This document shows positions 34,823-47,900 of a stretch of DNA of 64,000 nucleotides, in pieces; the stretch's first letter is position 1; every line of letters begins with the position of its first letter. Under the pieces are notes generated by a model. It worked only from the letters and a program-made list of their open reading frames with translations, had not been told where the DNA came from and searched no databases. Source of the DNA: Henckelia pumila (lineage: Eukaryota > Streptophyta > Magnoliopsida > Lamiales > Gesneriaceae). Position numbers and translations under genes: made by a program. The stretch lies in NCBI RefSeq assembly GCF_033568475.1, contig NW_027331831.1, positions 6,634,001-6,698,000 of the forward strand. Direction: 5' to 3'.

Positions 34823-37800
34823 TCATTTTCTTCTGCGGTAATGGCGGTCTTCATCAGAAACACTGGTATTCTGCCGCCTGCCATGCTCTTTATCTCTCGA
34901 GATCTTCTCAACATGCCTGGAGTTTCTATGATAATGACCTGCATCCCCCTTTTTGCATCCCCTCCTAGGGTCATCAGGCGATCTTCTTTCAAAACCTGAC
35001 TCCAAATAGCTGTCCCGATGCTTCTTGTGAGAGCCTCTGACATCATCATGCTCAATTATTCTTTTAACACCTTTTTGGATTGAATGATGCCCCAAACTCA
35101 AATCGCTTTCACAGAATCCCCTTCTCTCATGGTGCTTCTCTGACTCACCATGATGGTGTCTGTGCCTACCATCACTATGCCGGTCAGAGCTTTTAAACAC
35201 ATCATCTTTGACCAAGTTTGACTTGTCTGAATGTGGTCTCCTCTCTATTCCAGGAAAAGAGGAGTGAGAGCTATTCTCATGTCGGTTAATGCCAGATTCC
35301 TCATACTTTTCATGCTTAATTCTCCCCCCTGCTCTTCGAGTATAACTCTCTCCAGAGTGACTCAAGCTTGACTCATGAACCTTCTTTGCTTTGTAGTTAT
35401 GTGATTTTTCTGGGCTATTAGGCTGATAGACCTCAGGAAAACCACCATCTTCATCATCAGAAAGTGGTTCTCTGAAGCACGGAGACTATATGAGCAATTT
35501 GAGCCAAAGATACAAAGGGAAAAATTAAATGGAAACATATCAAGCATGAATGATCTCCTACTTTACCCAGTGTATGACAATGGAGGAAATGGAGGAAGTA
35601 ATTATCTGGTAAAATTTATCATTACCTTCGTAGATTCTCGTTTGAATGTTTCCTTCTATTTTCAGGATATTGAAGCCCAAAGTATTCAGCATTGTGAGGT
35701 CCCATATTTCCCATCATCATATTGCCACTGAAAAATTTATTTTATTGTAAAACAACATGCATGCAAATTTGTTTGGTGCAAGTAGAAGACAGGGCTGTCG
35801 AAGACAAGACCTACCCAGGCCCAGATAGACCACCATGCATGGAAGAAAAATAGGGAGGGACAGCAAAAGGTGAAGCTGGAACCATTGGCAAATTGAATGG
35901 CATCATTGCTGGACTACTGTAGATATTTGCAAAGGGTCTAAAATGATGTAATGTAGGACAATTCCAATAGGGAGGTGCATAGCCTGGCATGCCTCCTTGA
36001 AACGATCCGTCTCCTGATCATTGATGTATTCGAATATGTAAAAAATTGCAGATATAAACAAAGTAAAAGCGCTTGGTTGCTGGATAAATACCTGGATGAA
36101 ACATTGGACTTGGATAGGACATCGGGCAGTCTCTCATGAGATGGTCAGGTGAACCGCAAGTGTAACAATTACGACCCCACTGAATTCAGACCAAGGGATG
36201 TCAATGCCAGTAGCATAAACATAGATTACTTGGATTAATAAAATATGAAGGCTGAAAATGGAATTTTATTGTATATAAACAATAGCTAGAGGCAAGGCAA
36301 AAACAAAAATTAGGGTGGATCATGTTTTTGTTTTGCTATCTGTGAGTGTACATTTTTGGGACAAACAAATTTCCCAAACAGGACCGATATTAGGCTTTAA
36401 ATTAGGAATCTTGGATATCAGAATTCAGCCAAATCTCAAATTAATAAAAAGTTATAACTAGAAATGACTGATGAAATTACCTTTTTATATCCACCAGGAG
36501 CCGAAAAATTTTTCTCGCCGCCTGAAATAAATAGCATGAATGCAGAGGTTGGATCAAAAAACAAGTAAAACTCATGAAGGCAGTTCTATACGAAGGTGAC
36601 ATTTACAAAAATGAAAAACAGCTCCATCTTGTTGGAATATCATATTCCAAGTATAAACTAGGAATAGAGGTATGTACACACACCAGGAATATTAGCTTGA
36701 GGGAGAACAACAGGTTGATTCTCCCCCTGAAAATCGGCCACGGGCGTGAAAGCGTTAGATCCTCTTTGCATAATATCATGATGACGAGAATGCACAACTC
36801 CTGACTCATGTAAATGTTTGTCTTTCTGTTCCAGAAGAGATGATTTTACATCTCTAGTTAAAGCACAAGAAGCATCATCTTTAGCTTCAATTCGAGATTC
36901 TCCATCTGCATTGGCCAGGGAAAAAAAAAAGAATCTATCATGTTCGTGAAAATTTTCCAAAAAAATTAAAAAAAAAAAAATCCTACCAGGCACATCTTTC
37001 TGCATGGTTTTCTCTAAGCCTCCGTCAAGCATCTGAGATTCAAGGAAACGCACGATTGCTTGACTGAGTGAGAGATTTGGCAGCAGATCTTCGACATTGT
37101 ATTTGGTAGAAAAACATTTTGGACACCTTTTTTCTTCAATTAGCACTGAACGAATACCTGCAGATTATAGTGACCAACTATTCAAGAGATTTTTTACGGT
37201 AAGGATGGTGAAAACAGTGTATTAAAGTTGCAATGATCAAAGAAAAATTCACATAAAAGATAACCCACAGTTCTCGCAAAAGCTATGCTGGCAACAGGGT
37301 ATCATCATAGCCTCCTTGAAAATAGTGTTGCAGAGAGCGCATTTCATTTCTGGAGGCAGATAACTACTTTGCGCAACCGGGAAATTGGATGTGATCAGCC
37401 TTTGAATGCTTAACAAAATCAAGGTCAGAGAATTAGAACAGCAAGGGTAAAAACTGTCAGAAGCTTAGGAAAGAAGCCCAAATTCTGTACTTGTTTGATG
37501 TCAGATGTCCTTTGGCTGTGGTTTCCCGCAAAAAATTTCTATCGTTCCCTGTTTTATAAGAACCTGAAAATGACATGATACGTACACCATTTGAAGCCAA
37601 GTCTACAGAAAGAATGAGAAGAAGATAACCAAAATAGCACAAACCTTCTGGAATTGCCGGACCGGTGACATCTGAGTCAAGCTTTTGAGATTCTAACCTG
37701 AACCCCAGGTAGCATCCAAATCAAGTGTATGCAAAACTTCATTATGTAAGTACAAATACGAAAACCATGTAAATCAGAGACATGGTCTTGGTTAAATGCC

Positions 37801-39558
37801 CGCCTATTGGTTTCCTATTACTTCCATAGCTATCATATAATTAAAGGTGCTGGAGGAGATATACCTTATACCATCAATTTCTTTTTTCTCGTTTCCCGTT
37901 AAGTTATTCCTTTTTATTTCAAGGTCAAAATGCTGCACATTTGAGTCAGGTAAGGGACACAATTCAGAACCAAAGTCATCGAATGCATCCATTGGTTCAT
38001 TCTGCATAAGAACAGGTTCTCAATGATCATGAACAATGTCAGCAATCAAAATATAAGAGAGGAGACAGTCATTTGGCAAATGAAGAATCAAAGACCATAT
38101 AGTAACATAAACTAGATCATGACCACTTGAAACAGTAAAATGCAAAAAAAAATTGGTGCAAGACTGCACGCCACAGAGCTTAATGAGCAGAAGAACATAA
38201 AACAAGAAAACCCATAACGGAAATAAAATTACTCACAGAAAAAAAAAAAGTGGGGGCAATGTTTAAGTTTGTGGATGTGAACATGAGCATGAGTAAATAT
38301 GATAATGCACGATACTCATTCGGGAACGGTGCCAGCTCCAAAAGGAAAAAAAATACAACCGAACAAAAGAATTTAAGCAAGTCAGGACTGAAACTATAGC
38401 TTACAGCTGGATTCAAAGGAAAGGAGTCTTTCGTGCCTAAATCCTTTACAGCTTCAATGGGTGACCTGCAGCAATGACAACATCAAAAACTAAATTTCAA
38501 ACCCTAATTTTGAGTAATTTCTCCTGTTTCAGCTGGAAGTGCTTGCAAGAAAATAGAAGGATAAACATGGTAAATGATCATCAATAACTACGCCCACAAC
38601 AAGTCCTAACACAGCACACATAAAAAAGAAAGGCGAACGTTTGTCTTTTTTTACTACGAATCAAAGCTCAAGGTTTTTACAGAACATCTCCAAAATGTTA
38701 CAGAAGTACAAAAAATCCTTAAAGACCTCAAGAGATGAACAAAAGAAAGCCAACACAATTGACAGACAAATGCCTTAAGCTGACAGTATAACCAAATTCA
38801 ATTTGGATGCACGAGAAGCACATAAATGTCCCAACATTGATTTTCAAAACCAGCCGACAGTACATCCAAATGCAAGCTCATGGATTCAGCACGGAACTAC
38901 ATGTTGAATAATGAGAACAGGCACGGATTCCGATTTTCACGAGCAGATATTTACTCTTTCGAAAACCATTATTAACTTCAAATATCTAGATATGTCCAAA
39001 CGGAACAACTCCAACCGTCATAGAATGATGAACCTACTAAAATGTAAAACCCAAATCACGCGAGTTCACATAAACAGACAATAATGCTCGGTGCACGATC
39101 CATTCACTCATAAACGAACTTACACAACCGACAATGGAACAGCCCCTCCCGGAACTCTCTTCACAATCACACTGGATCCAGTTGGAATTTGAAAATCATC
39201 CCCCTTGTACTCTGAATCAAATTCAGTTTTCCCATTAAAAATATAAAAGAACATTAATTTTAAAAAAAGAAAAGAAAAGAAAAAGAACAAACGCAGGCAA
39301 CAAAAATACGACATTAAATTAGCAAAACAGAATAATCATTGAGAGAACATGAAATACAACAGAGCGAAATTAAGAACCTTGAGCGGATAGCGCATCGGCG
39401 AAGACAAGATCGAAACCCTGCTGTTGTTCCTGAACGCCGCCGAAGCTCTTACCGCCGATAATTCTCGCTCGAAGCTCTCCAACAGATATGGAATCCCGGC
39501 CATCAAGCTGAAGCGTTTCGTAGTTGACAGAACTCCTGAATTTGAACCGAATTGACAT
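34823..39558 (-). CDS. DWNN-domain RING E3 ubiquitin ligase (PQT3/RBBP6-like)
   Basis: Fourteen exons on the minus strand: 39558-39378, 39211-39124, 38465-38405, 38001-37865, 37697-37645, 37563-37491, 37408-37269, 37157-36987, 36905-36684, 36521-36481, 36179-36092, 36013-35815, 35727-35626 and 35471-34823. All junctions keep phase, giving 734 residues. Residues 3-77 are the ubiquitin-like DWNN domain (RFKFRSSVNYETLQLDGRDS ... GSSVIVKRVPGG). The RING spans C221-C259 (C-x2-C ... CCQHSFC-x2-C ... CPKC), with a CCHC knuckle at C394-C397-H402-C407. The C-terminal 215 residues are rich in His, Arg, Ser and Lys, like a nuclear RS-type tail. Relatives are nuclear E3 ligases: RBBP6 in animals, Mpe1 in yeast mRNA 3' processing, PQT3 in Arabidopsis oxidative stress. 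In those the knuckle precedes the RING; here it follows, so this is a separate clade or a rearranged protein. Confidence 0.92.
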
Positions 39559-39799
39559 GGATTTTGCTGCGTTTCACCTGCAATCCCCAATTATAGCCGC
39601 GTGATTTTCTATGCGATGGTATGAATAGAGAGTTAAAGGGCTCCGTAAGTATCCACAGAGCTATGGCTTCAGCAGGGGCTCGGGGTTTTGCTGCGGACAA
39701 TCGAATCGAAGCGGTTCCAATGGAGACGACGAGACTTGTCACGTGCCTCGCGCTTGACTTCGAATTTATCTCTGAATAATACACGAAGATAGACAACCA

Positions 39800-41502
39800 G
39801 TATCAAGCTCGGGTTGGCCTCGGGTTGATATAAATAATTGTTTGGACTCGATTAAGTTCGGTCCGAGCTTTTATCATAAGAATCGAGTTCGTCTTGTTTA
39901 GCATATGTAAAAGCTCGGGCTCAGTTAGTTAAGAAGCTTGTTAGCAAGCTCGTTTTCGAGCTCGTTTTCGGTCTCATTAAGCAATTTCATTTTCGGACGT
40001 GTTAAGTAAGCTCGTTCCGGGCTTGTCAAGCATATATTGATACAACGGAGCTCGAGTTTGAGTTTTTTTCGATTATAATTTATCGATAAAATCGACAACT
40101 TGATTTAAAATTTTATTATGATGTAAATCTTCAACCTTAAAACCAGTTCAATTTGAAAAAAAAAAACAAAACAAAACAAAAAACAATCCATCAATTTTAT
40201 TCATCAAAGTTTTGGATCTTTATTAATTTACATCATCATTACTAACTCCTGAAGTCATAATATATCCTAAAAACTATGAATTTATCATAAATCAAATTAT
40301 AGATGCAAATTTCGGCATCAAACCTTCGGCTGCTTCTAAGTTGTACAAGCTCGATGTGGACTTTTCTCTACTGTATAGTACACAATTATATTCATCATTC
40401 CAAAAAATTCATCACACGGTCAAATAATTAATAAATTCAAAATACAAGCTTCAGTTTTCTTTATGCCTTTAAAATAAAATCTGAAGCTTCCAACTAAAAA
40501 TGCTAAACTTAATTTTCGAGCACCTATACTTGAAGAAAATCAGCATTGTTTATGTTTAGTTCACAAGTATATAAAAATTTATTGGGTGGTTTAATTATTA
40601 TAATATATATTACTTTTAAATTGAAAAAATACATTTATTTTAAAATATTATTAAAAAACCAATATATTTTTTTTTAACGAGATATGGATTACCTATAACA
40701 CGATTCAACAATATATGAAATATTTTATTTAATGATATTCTACAACTTAATTGAAATATTGTGCATATACATATATTAAGTTAACAAGTTTTTAACTCAC
40801 AAAATTTAATTTAGATAAGTTAATTACCTTTTTAACTAAAAGTTTTAAATATCATTAATCTATCACATATAGTTCTAATTATTGTAAGACGTTTTAAATA
40901 AAATTTTTATTTCAGTTCGTTAGAAATTTATTGGTTGAATTGTCATTCATTAGTAATATAGCACATAAAAATATTTTATTTATTATGTTTTTAAGAGCAT
41001 TTTAATTTTAATATAATTTAAATTAAAATAAAAAATACAAATTGTGATTACGTGTTATGTGTTGTAAATTCATATTTTTTTTCTACAAAATAATATTGCA
41101 CATGTAATTTGCATTAGTATTAATATTTTAATTGTCCACTCAACGTATGAGCCGAGCTTGAGTTTGTTCACAAATCATATATCATATTCAGGAATATATA
41201 TAAAAATCAAGCTCAAACTAAATAAACAAATCAAATTCGGGCTTGCAAGGCATATAAAGTAAATGAACATATTTGTAAGCCAACTAAACGAGCTGAGCTC
41301 GAGTTCTCGAGCCTATTAATGAACATGTTCGCGATTTCACACGCCGAACATCCCTTAAGCTCAACCTCGACTCTTCAAAATCTTCGAGTTCGAAATCAAG
41401 CTCGAGTTCGGCTCGATGAGCTTAACAAACGAGCTCGAACGAGCTTTTTATCGAGACGAGCTCCGAATAGCTCGCGAACAATTCGATTCGTTTACATCTC
41501 TG
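39800..41502. mobile_element. Possible hAT-like element of the GAGCTCG-rich type
   Basis: Two GAGCTCG-rich flanks, about 39800-40060 and 41140-41502, face each other across an AT-rich middle. The right end reads CGATTCGTTTACATCTCTG, which is the complement of a common hAT-type terminus (CAGAGATGTAAACGAATCG). The left end is eroded and I find no target duplication, so start and unity are uncertain. Non-coding. Confidence 0.45.
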
Positions 41503-41765
41503 CACGAAATCATGAATATTGGTATTCATTATCCGTAATCTTTTATTCGAATGGTTCATTTATTATTTAAATAAATAGTATAATTTTTAATACATAAATT
41601 TAATCTTATAAAAATTCATGTTGTTTCACCGATACATAATATAATTTGAATTAAAATTTAAAAATATAGATTCTATGTATATATAACAGTGAGATTGTGT
41701 ATCCGTTGGGTCAAATCAAAATCGAAAATTTATTTTATAGATTATTGGTTTATCAAGTATTAAGA

Positions 41766-42394
41766 GGGTGTTTGACTAAACTTATTAAAAAGAGCTTATA
41801 AGCTACTAGAGCTTATAAGCTGTTTTATGAGCTTAAAAGATGTTTTACGAGCTTATAAGCTGTTAGAACTTATTTTACAGATAAGTTGTTAAAGTGTTTG
41901 GATAAACTTATTTTAAATAACTTAAAGATATTGATGTGTTTGGTATTATAAGATCTTTTTATTGTCGAAATTACCAAAAAAGATATAATTGTATGAAAAT
42001 TATGTTTCGAGTTTATACATATATGAAAATAGTTTTAGAATAAACATATATTAAAAAATAAAATTGTTATAATATTTTTATTTTAGAAAAATTTATGTGA
42101 TTTGAATTTTTTTTAAAAATAATATTTGATATTTAATGGGTGGAGGATATGATGGAGATTTATTAAAATATTTAAGGATATTTTAGAGAGATATAATTTT
42201 AAAATAAGATCTTTTTGAAAAAAGTACCTCTCCCTTACTTTTTTAAAAACAGCTTATAAGCTGTCAAACAGCTTATTTTGACAGCTTATAAGCTGTTTTT
42301 AAAAAAAATTACCAAACAGATCCGGAGAGCTTTTAAGCTCTAAAACAGCTTAAAAGTTATTTTTAAGAGCTTAAAAGCTCTCCCAAACACCTTC
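41766..42394. mobile_element. Palindrome-rich MITE (AGCTTATAAGCT type)
   Basis: Inverted ends GAGGGTGTTTGAC and the complement of GAAGGTGTTTGGG, with many AGCTTATAAGCT and AGCTTAAAAG words in both arms. A palindrome with two 24-nt arms (42245-42268 and 42277-42300) around an 8-nt loop lies near the right end. No exact target duplication is visible, so it is an old copy. Confidence 0.65.
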
Positions 42395-43480
42395 TAAATT
42401 ATAGAGATTTTACAACATATACGGGTACCTTTCAAATATGTGTGTCTCTCTTTGTATGATAATCATAATATATGTGTTTGCGTTAATACATAAATATCAC
42501 TGTTCCATTATTTAACCACGATTTCCATTATGCTTCATGATATATTACAATTGAAAAGATTCATAAAATTAAAGTTCCGAATTTCCCATTTGCTACTTGA
42601 CACGATAGTCCTTCCAACACAAATACACAATCCAATTACATGATTGCATTACAAAACCATATACAACCACTGTTGTAACTTAAACCAGAAACATTCACAA
42701 GAATCGAAACAAGTAAGTAAGAACACGAGAACCCTAGTTTTATTTGGTTCAGAATATAAACAATCTTACATCCAAGATTACGGCCTTCGAGCAACACTCC
42801 AATCGAATTCACTATCACAATGAGCAATACAATCGTTTAATTCTCATAGAAGCGCCAAGTTATCTAGTTAATTTACAGAAACGTATAATAACCAAAATTC
42901 ATATATACAGATCAAACTCTCCATGAACTCAAACCGAAGAGATCTTGCAGAAGGTCTTTGACCCATCGGATCACGGATTTCCAACGGGTTAGTCTATGCT
43001 ACACCGGGAGTACTTCTCTCCCTATTTCAATATCATTAGATCACGTGTGACCCATATATTTTTTTTATGAAAATTGACATATGTCTTGATAATCCAATGG
43101 TTGATATTTGACCACATCATGGGAGAAAAAGTACTCTAGGTGTAGTATAGAATAATTCATTTCCAACTCACTTAACCAACCTTTATTTAAAGTAATCCAC
43201 CTCAAGGTCTTTGAGCCGTTGGATCGAGTATTAAAGACTAGTAGTCTGGATTCTGGACCATCTAATTCATCCAATTGCATGCATACTTTTTCTTGGACTG
43301 AAATTTGCTAAATTGGCGAGGTCCAAGTTTGTAAAATAAGAAGCAGAAACAAACGCATGGTATGTAACAAATTCAAAATTTACCGTGCCACATCACCAAA
43401 CTGCCGAAACCATATGGAACAATACAATTCAAGAAAAAGCTCATGGATTGCATTCGTTGTTGGTTCGAGGATTAATTAGA
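42395..43480. other. Intergenic spacer with LTR-like fragment
   Basis: No gene is recognised. 42690-42960 contains GAACACGAGAACCCTAG followed by TTTATTTGGTTCAGAAT, wording I associate with worn plant retroelement LTRs, but neither end can be set. Confidence 0.35.
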
Positions 43481-43595
43481 TAGTGTTTGGAAGAGCTTTT
43501 AGAAAGCATTTTACAGCTTTTTTTTAACAAAATTTCAAAACTTTGTTAAGAAAAAGCTGATAAATGATTTTTCGAAACTCTTTCAAACACTACCT
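43481..43595. mobile_element. Short MITE relic
   Basis: TAGTGTTTGGAAGAGCTTTT on the left and the complement of TAGTGTTTGAAAGAGTTTC on the right enclose about 80 bp. Flanking duplications are not recognisable. Confidence 0.5.
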
Positions 43596-43599
43596 TATT

Positions 43600-44523
43600 G
43601 TATATCAAATGATAGCGACAACGGTTATTGAATCATTAAAAAAAAGCTTATGGATGGTAAAATTTCAAACTTTTCATCATACCTAAAGCCACATAATTTC
43701 GTACACTTGATTGTTCAGAATATTTCCGATTACACTACTCTAAATAATCCCAGCCAAACACTCGTTCCAAAAGAGCGATAGAGATAAGAAAAGTGTTTTT
43801 TTTTTTTTTTCCCAAAAAACAAGCTAACTAAATAGGCTTTTTACAAGATTATGAAATAATAATTTATATTGTTGAAAAATCTTTTTATGAACAATCGACA
43901 TCATGAAGTTCAAACGCGTTCACATTTTTATGTTTCTGAAATTTTTCTGCTTATATAATCAAAATATTAAATTCTGAAAAAAAAAAGCATAAAAAAAACT
44001 AAATGGAATAACAAATACACAAATTAACGATAAAAGGTTTTAATACCTAAATAAGTGATCAATTCCTCAGGGTATAGGAAAAACTCAAACTCAGCCCAAT
44101 ACAACATAACTTGTCACATTTACCAGTTCGGAGATCTAACACATACTTTAAGTTTTCACTAGCTAATAAGATATTAACAATGTTTTTAAATACTTGTCCA
44201 AATTGATAGATTTTAATATTAAAACAAATTTTTAAATTTTTTAACAATTTTTTTAATAAAAAAAATATTTTTGCAAAATCGTTTTATAATTATTTATCGA
44301 AATAGAATCAATGTAATATTTTTTCAACATTCGCTTCTGTTGTAAATCAAGGGTTAAACTCATAATTATCCAATCATCAATTATATTAATCAGCAATTCA
44401 CTATTCTACCATATGTGTACGTGCTGTAAATTTTTACATGTCGGTATTAATTTATTAAGAGATTCATTAATTATAAATTTTAACCAATAACATCACAGTG
44501 TTGACAAGTAACACTTTAATGTA

Positions 44524-44554
<31 letters not shown>

Positions 44555-44650
44555 GTTTACTAGCTACCATATGTCATATGTGTACGTGTTGTACCTGCAC
44601 GTAACTTGTGAATATCTTTCCAAATCAAATGATATTTATAATATTCGTCA
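43600..44650. other. AT-rich spacer left of the large MULE
   Basis: No gene or delimited repeat is recognised, apart from a TA dinucleotide run at 44530-44553. Confidence 0.55.
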
Positions 44651-44659
44651 TTTGATCAA

Positions 44660-44860
44660 CGGTAAATTAGGAGTAAATCCCCAAACACAAAGGTATTTTG
44701 CTTTTCAGTCCTCATGCCAGTAAATTTCCATTTTCATTACCTGACCCATATTCATGTTTTGTTTCAACTCCCCATTTGCCCCAAAATTACCCATATACCC
44801 TTTTTTAAAAAAATATATTTTATATATGTTAAATAATAACAAAAGATAAAAGGGCAAAGC
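44660..44860. repeat. Left terminal inverted repeat of the large MULE
   Basis: Diverged partner of 61610-61807. The inner limit is approximate. It ends in a region with a TATA-like ATATATTTTATATATG (44812-44827) that could serve as promoter for the ULP gene, as TIRs do in MuDR. Confidence 0.7.
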
Positions 44861-44963
44861 AGAAGAAGTCGATCCATCCTTTCTCCCTTTCTTCTTCACC
44901 GGGCCTAATCTGTGTTTGGTCTTCTGCGCATCCGAGATTTAGTCAACAAATTTGGCGTGGAAG

Positions 44964-47900
44964 ATGATGAAAAAGTCGCATAAACCCAAGAAGTCGAAGA
45001 ACATAAAAAGGGCAAAGCAGAAGAAGTCGAGCATTGATCCTCCAGATTTGAAATCGAAAAGAGCTTCACAACGTAATGTTTTTTGGAATCCATTTCAGTA
45101 ATTCTTTTCTATTCTATTTTGTTATTATTGGTTGTTGTTGATATTACTTTTTTTTTCTGTATGCTAAATCTTAATCCCTAAATTCTAGGTTTTTTGTTGT
45201 TCATTCGCTTACAGATCATTAGAATTGTAGGGTTTTTTTCTTGTTCATCCGGTTACAGTTAATTTGTTTTAATATTAAACTGAGTGTTTATTCTTCCTGA
45301 TGAAATATAAAAATTATGTTATAGTGGAGAAAATATTTTTATGTGGGGCAAAAACCACACCCCTGTTTCCTGTTAGGAAGAATTATGGCGGGTAGTGTCT
45401 TAAATTCTCTACGTCGGTTACCTAATTTTGAATGTTAACTTTCGACATCGGTGTATTGAAATGAAACTTGTATATTTATTTATTTAGATTGAATTGAGTA
45501 TTCGAAATGCTTATATAATTATAAGCTGGATTTTAAAATCAATGTAACAATGATTGAAATAGAGATTTTTATCACTTAATTAAATGGTTTTACATTTGGT
45601 AATGAAAATGTGATGATCATATCTATATTTTGTGTGTTTGTGATTTATATGTAAGTTATTTTTTGTTTGTTTGTGATTTATATGGCAAAAATTTTTTTAT
45701 CGCAGTTCTTGATCATATTATGGTTTATTGATAATTTTGTATATATATATATGAGTTCAGGAACGACATTGGAAGAGAACGTTGTTGATGAAGGACAAAA
45801 CAAGAGAAGTATGAAACTGTACTGTAGTCGATGCTCACCCACTTGTTTTAAAGATGCGATGACAGAACTAAAACCAATTCTAGGACAAAAACAATGGATT
45901 AGGATAAATGAGACTCCTTTTGCTAATTGGGTTGACATTCCCGAACTCGCTGTTAGTAGTCGTAGAGTTGATTTCATATTGAATAGATTTTAGATTGAAT
46001 CATGTTCTTTGACTGTGGGTGATGGTATTATGATTCCCTTTGCTCCAGAAGAGTTTTCTATTATTCTTGGATTGCATCATATTGGGCAGCCTGTAGACTT
46101 GGATCTAAGAATGGATTCTATATTTGTGGCTCGTCAATTTGGAGGTCAATTTGGAAAAGCAAAGCGAGCGACAATATATAAAAAACTTATTTCTCTTGCA
46201 GGCAGTGATGATGACTTAGAAGTTGATGATTTTGTTCGGCTTTACATTTTGTTCATCTTCAACTCCATAATATTTTCCACCGGAAATTATTTTACCCCGA
46301 GTTTTATATTTCCTTACCTGGACAATCTTACCACATTCTTTGAATATGCTTGGGGAGATGCCGCGTTTCGATTTATTCAGAGAGAAATACGCAAAACTGG
46401 AAGTAAAACTTATTTCGATGGATGCACTGTTGGATTAATGGTGCGTATTTTGTTACTTTAGTTATTATTGTATTGTTTTATCGATTAATTGACTATTATT
46501 TAATTTGGTTTAGGCTTGGGTATACGAGAGAATGCCTTCTCTAGGTGTACGACGTAGTTTAAAAATGTTCCCACGCTTGTTTCGGTTGATGGACAGCAAA
46601 ATCCCAATGAACGAGGAAAAAGCTGAATTATTGCTGAAATCCATAGATTCAACAAAGGTAATTGTTTGATATAATGAATTGAATTGCTCATTTCAATTTC
46701 ATGGTTTCACTGACAACATTTTTTGTGATTTTATAATTTTACAGGTCTTGCCGATATATCCTTTTCCCGAGGAAAAGAAATTGGACGTAAGTAGTTTGAC
46801 CTTTTGCCAAATACTTTTTTTGGAATATGGATAATTGACTAAAAAGTTCAAACCATTAATTAATAGTTTACTCAACCATAGGTGTTGAAAGTGGCTGACA
46901 GTACTACCGATGTAGTAAGATCAGAAGTTGTGAAAAAAAAAGTTGTTGTGAGTAATAATCGAATGTGTTTTGAATTAGGATGTGGTAGTGTTAGGCGTCG
47001 TAGGAAGACAAAGATTGTGATTGAAAAAGAAATGATGGATGTTGGAGCAGAATTTAAATTGCAGAGCAAAAATGAGGTTGGATTTGTGACCAAAGAAGAT
47101 GATCCTATTGAGAGAAATGATGGGCATGAGAATACTGAGACAAATGAGGAGAATGAGAATATGAAGAGAGATGAGAATTTTGAGAGAAATGTTGAGGATG
47201 ATAATATAGAGAACAGTCAAGGTAATGTGCAATGTGCATATTTTCAAAAACGAGGATGAAGAGAATATTGAAAAAAATGAGAAAGAAATGATTGAAGCTG
47301 TTGGAAATTCATCTGAGATTGGATCGTCTAATGACCATGACAATTACAGTGATCTTAATTTGGTGGTGCAAAATGTTATAAACGAAATTAAGAATGATGT
47401 GGGATTTGATAAAAATGATGGAACAGTTGAGGAAAGGAAAAGTATGAGTTGTGTTGGTACCAGTAAAGCAGAGATCATGACCAGCTTTCAATCGTCAATC
47501 GTGGATACAGTAAGAACAAGGGTTGACCGCAAGAAGAAAAGGAAAGCTTCGATCTTTGTGACGCCGCCCAGTTCATCGCCAAGACCTAAGAGAAAGGGTC
47601 AAAAATGGGTTTGAAATTCTCTTCATCCTTTATATTTTGGTTTTATGTATTTCCACACACTGACAAGTTTTTGTTATTTTCTATTGTGGTTCATAGTGTA
47701 TTCGTTTGAAGGAAAAGTGCATTGTAGATGTTGATGAGAATGCTAAGAGTCCAATGAAAGATGATCTACATGAATTCAAAGGTAGGACCGATTACTGTGG
47801 ACATGAGGAAGCAAGTGATGAAGAGAAACAAATTTTGACACAATATCTTTCGATGGAGGAATTGGAGTACGCTTATATTCAATGATTTTTTTCATAACTA

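Noticed and set aside
46882-47262. A short intron between the two acidic ULP frames
   Set aside because: The implied intron would be about 35-40 nt, too short for plant splicing; a one-base frame change is more likely.
46882-47491. Minus-strand open frames opposite the acidic part of the ULP gene
   Set aside because: They arise from the low-complexity GAGAATGA repeats of the sense strand.
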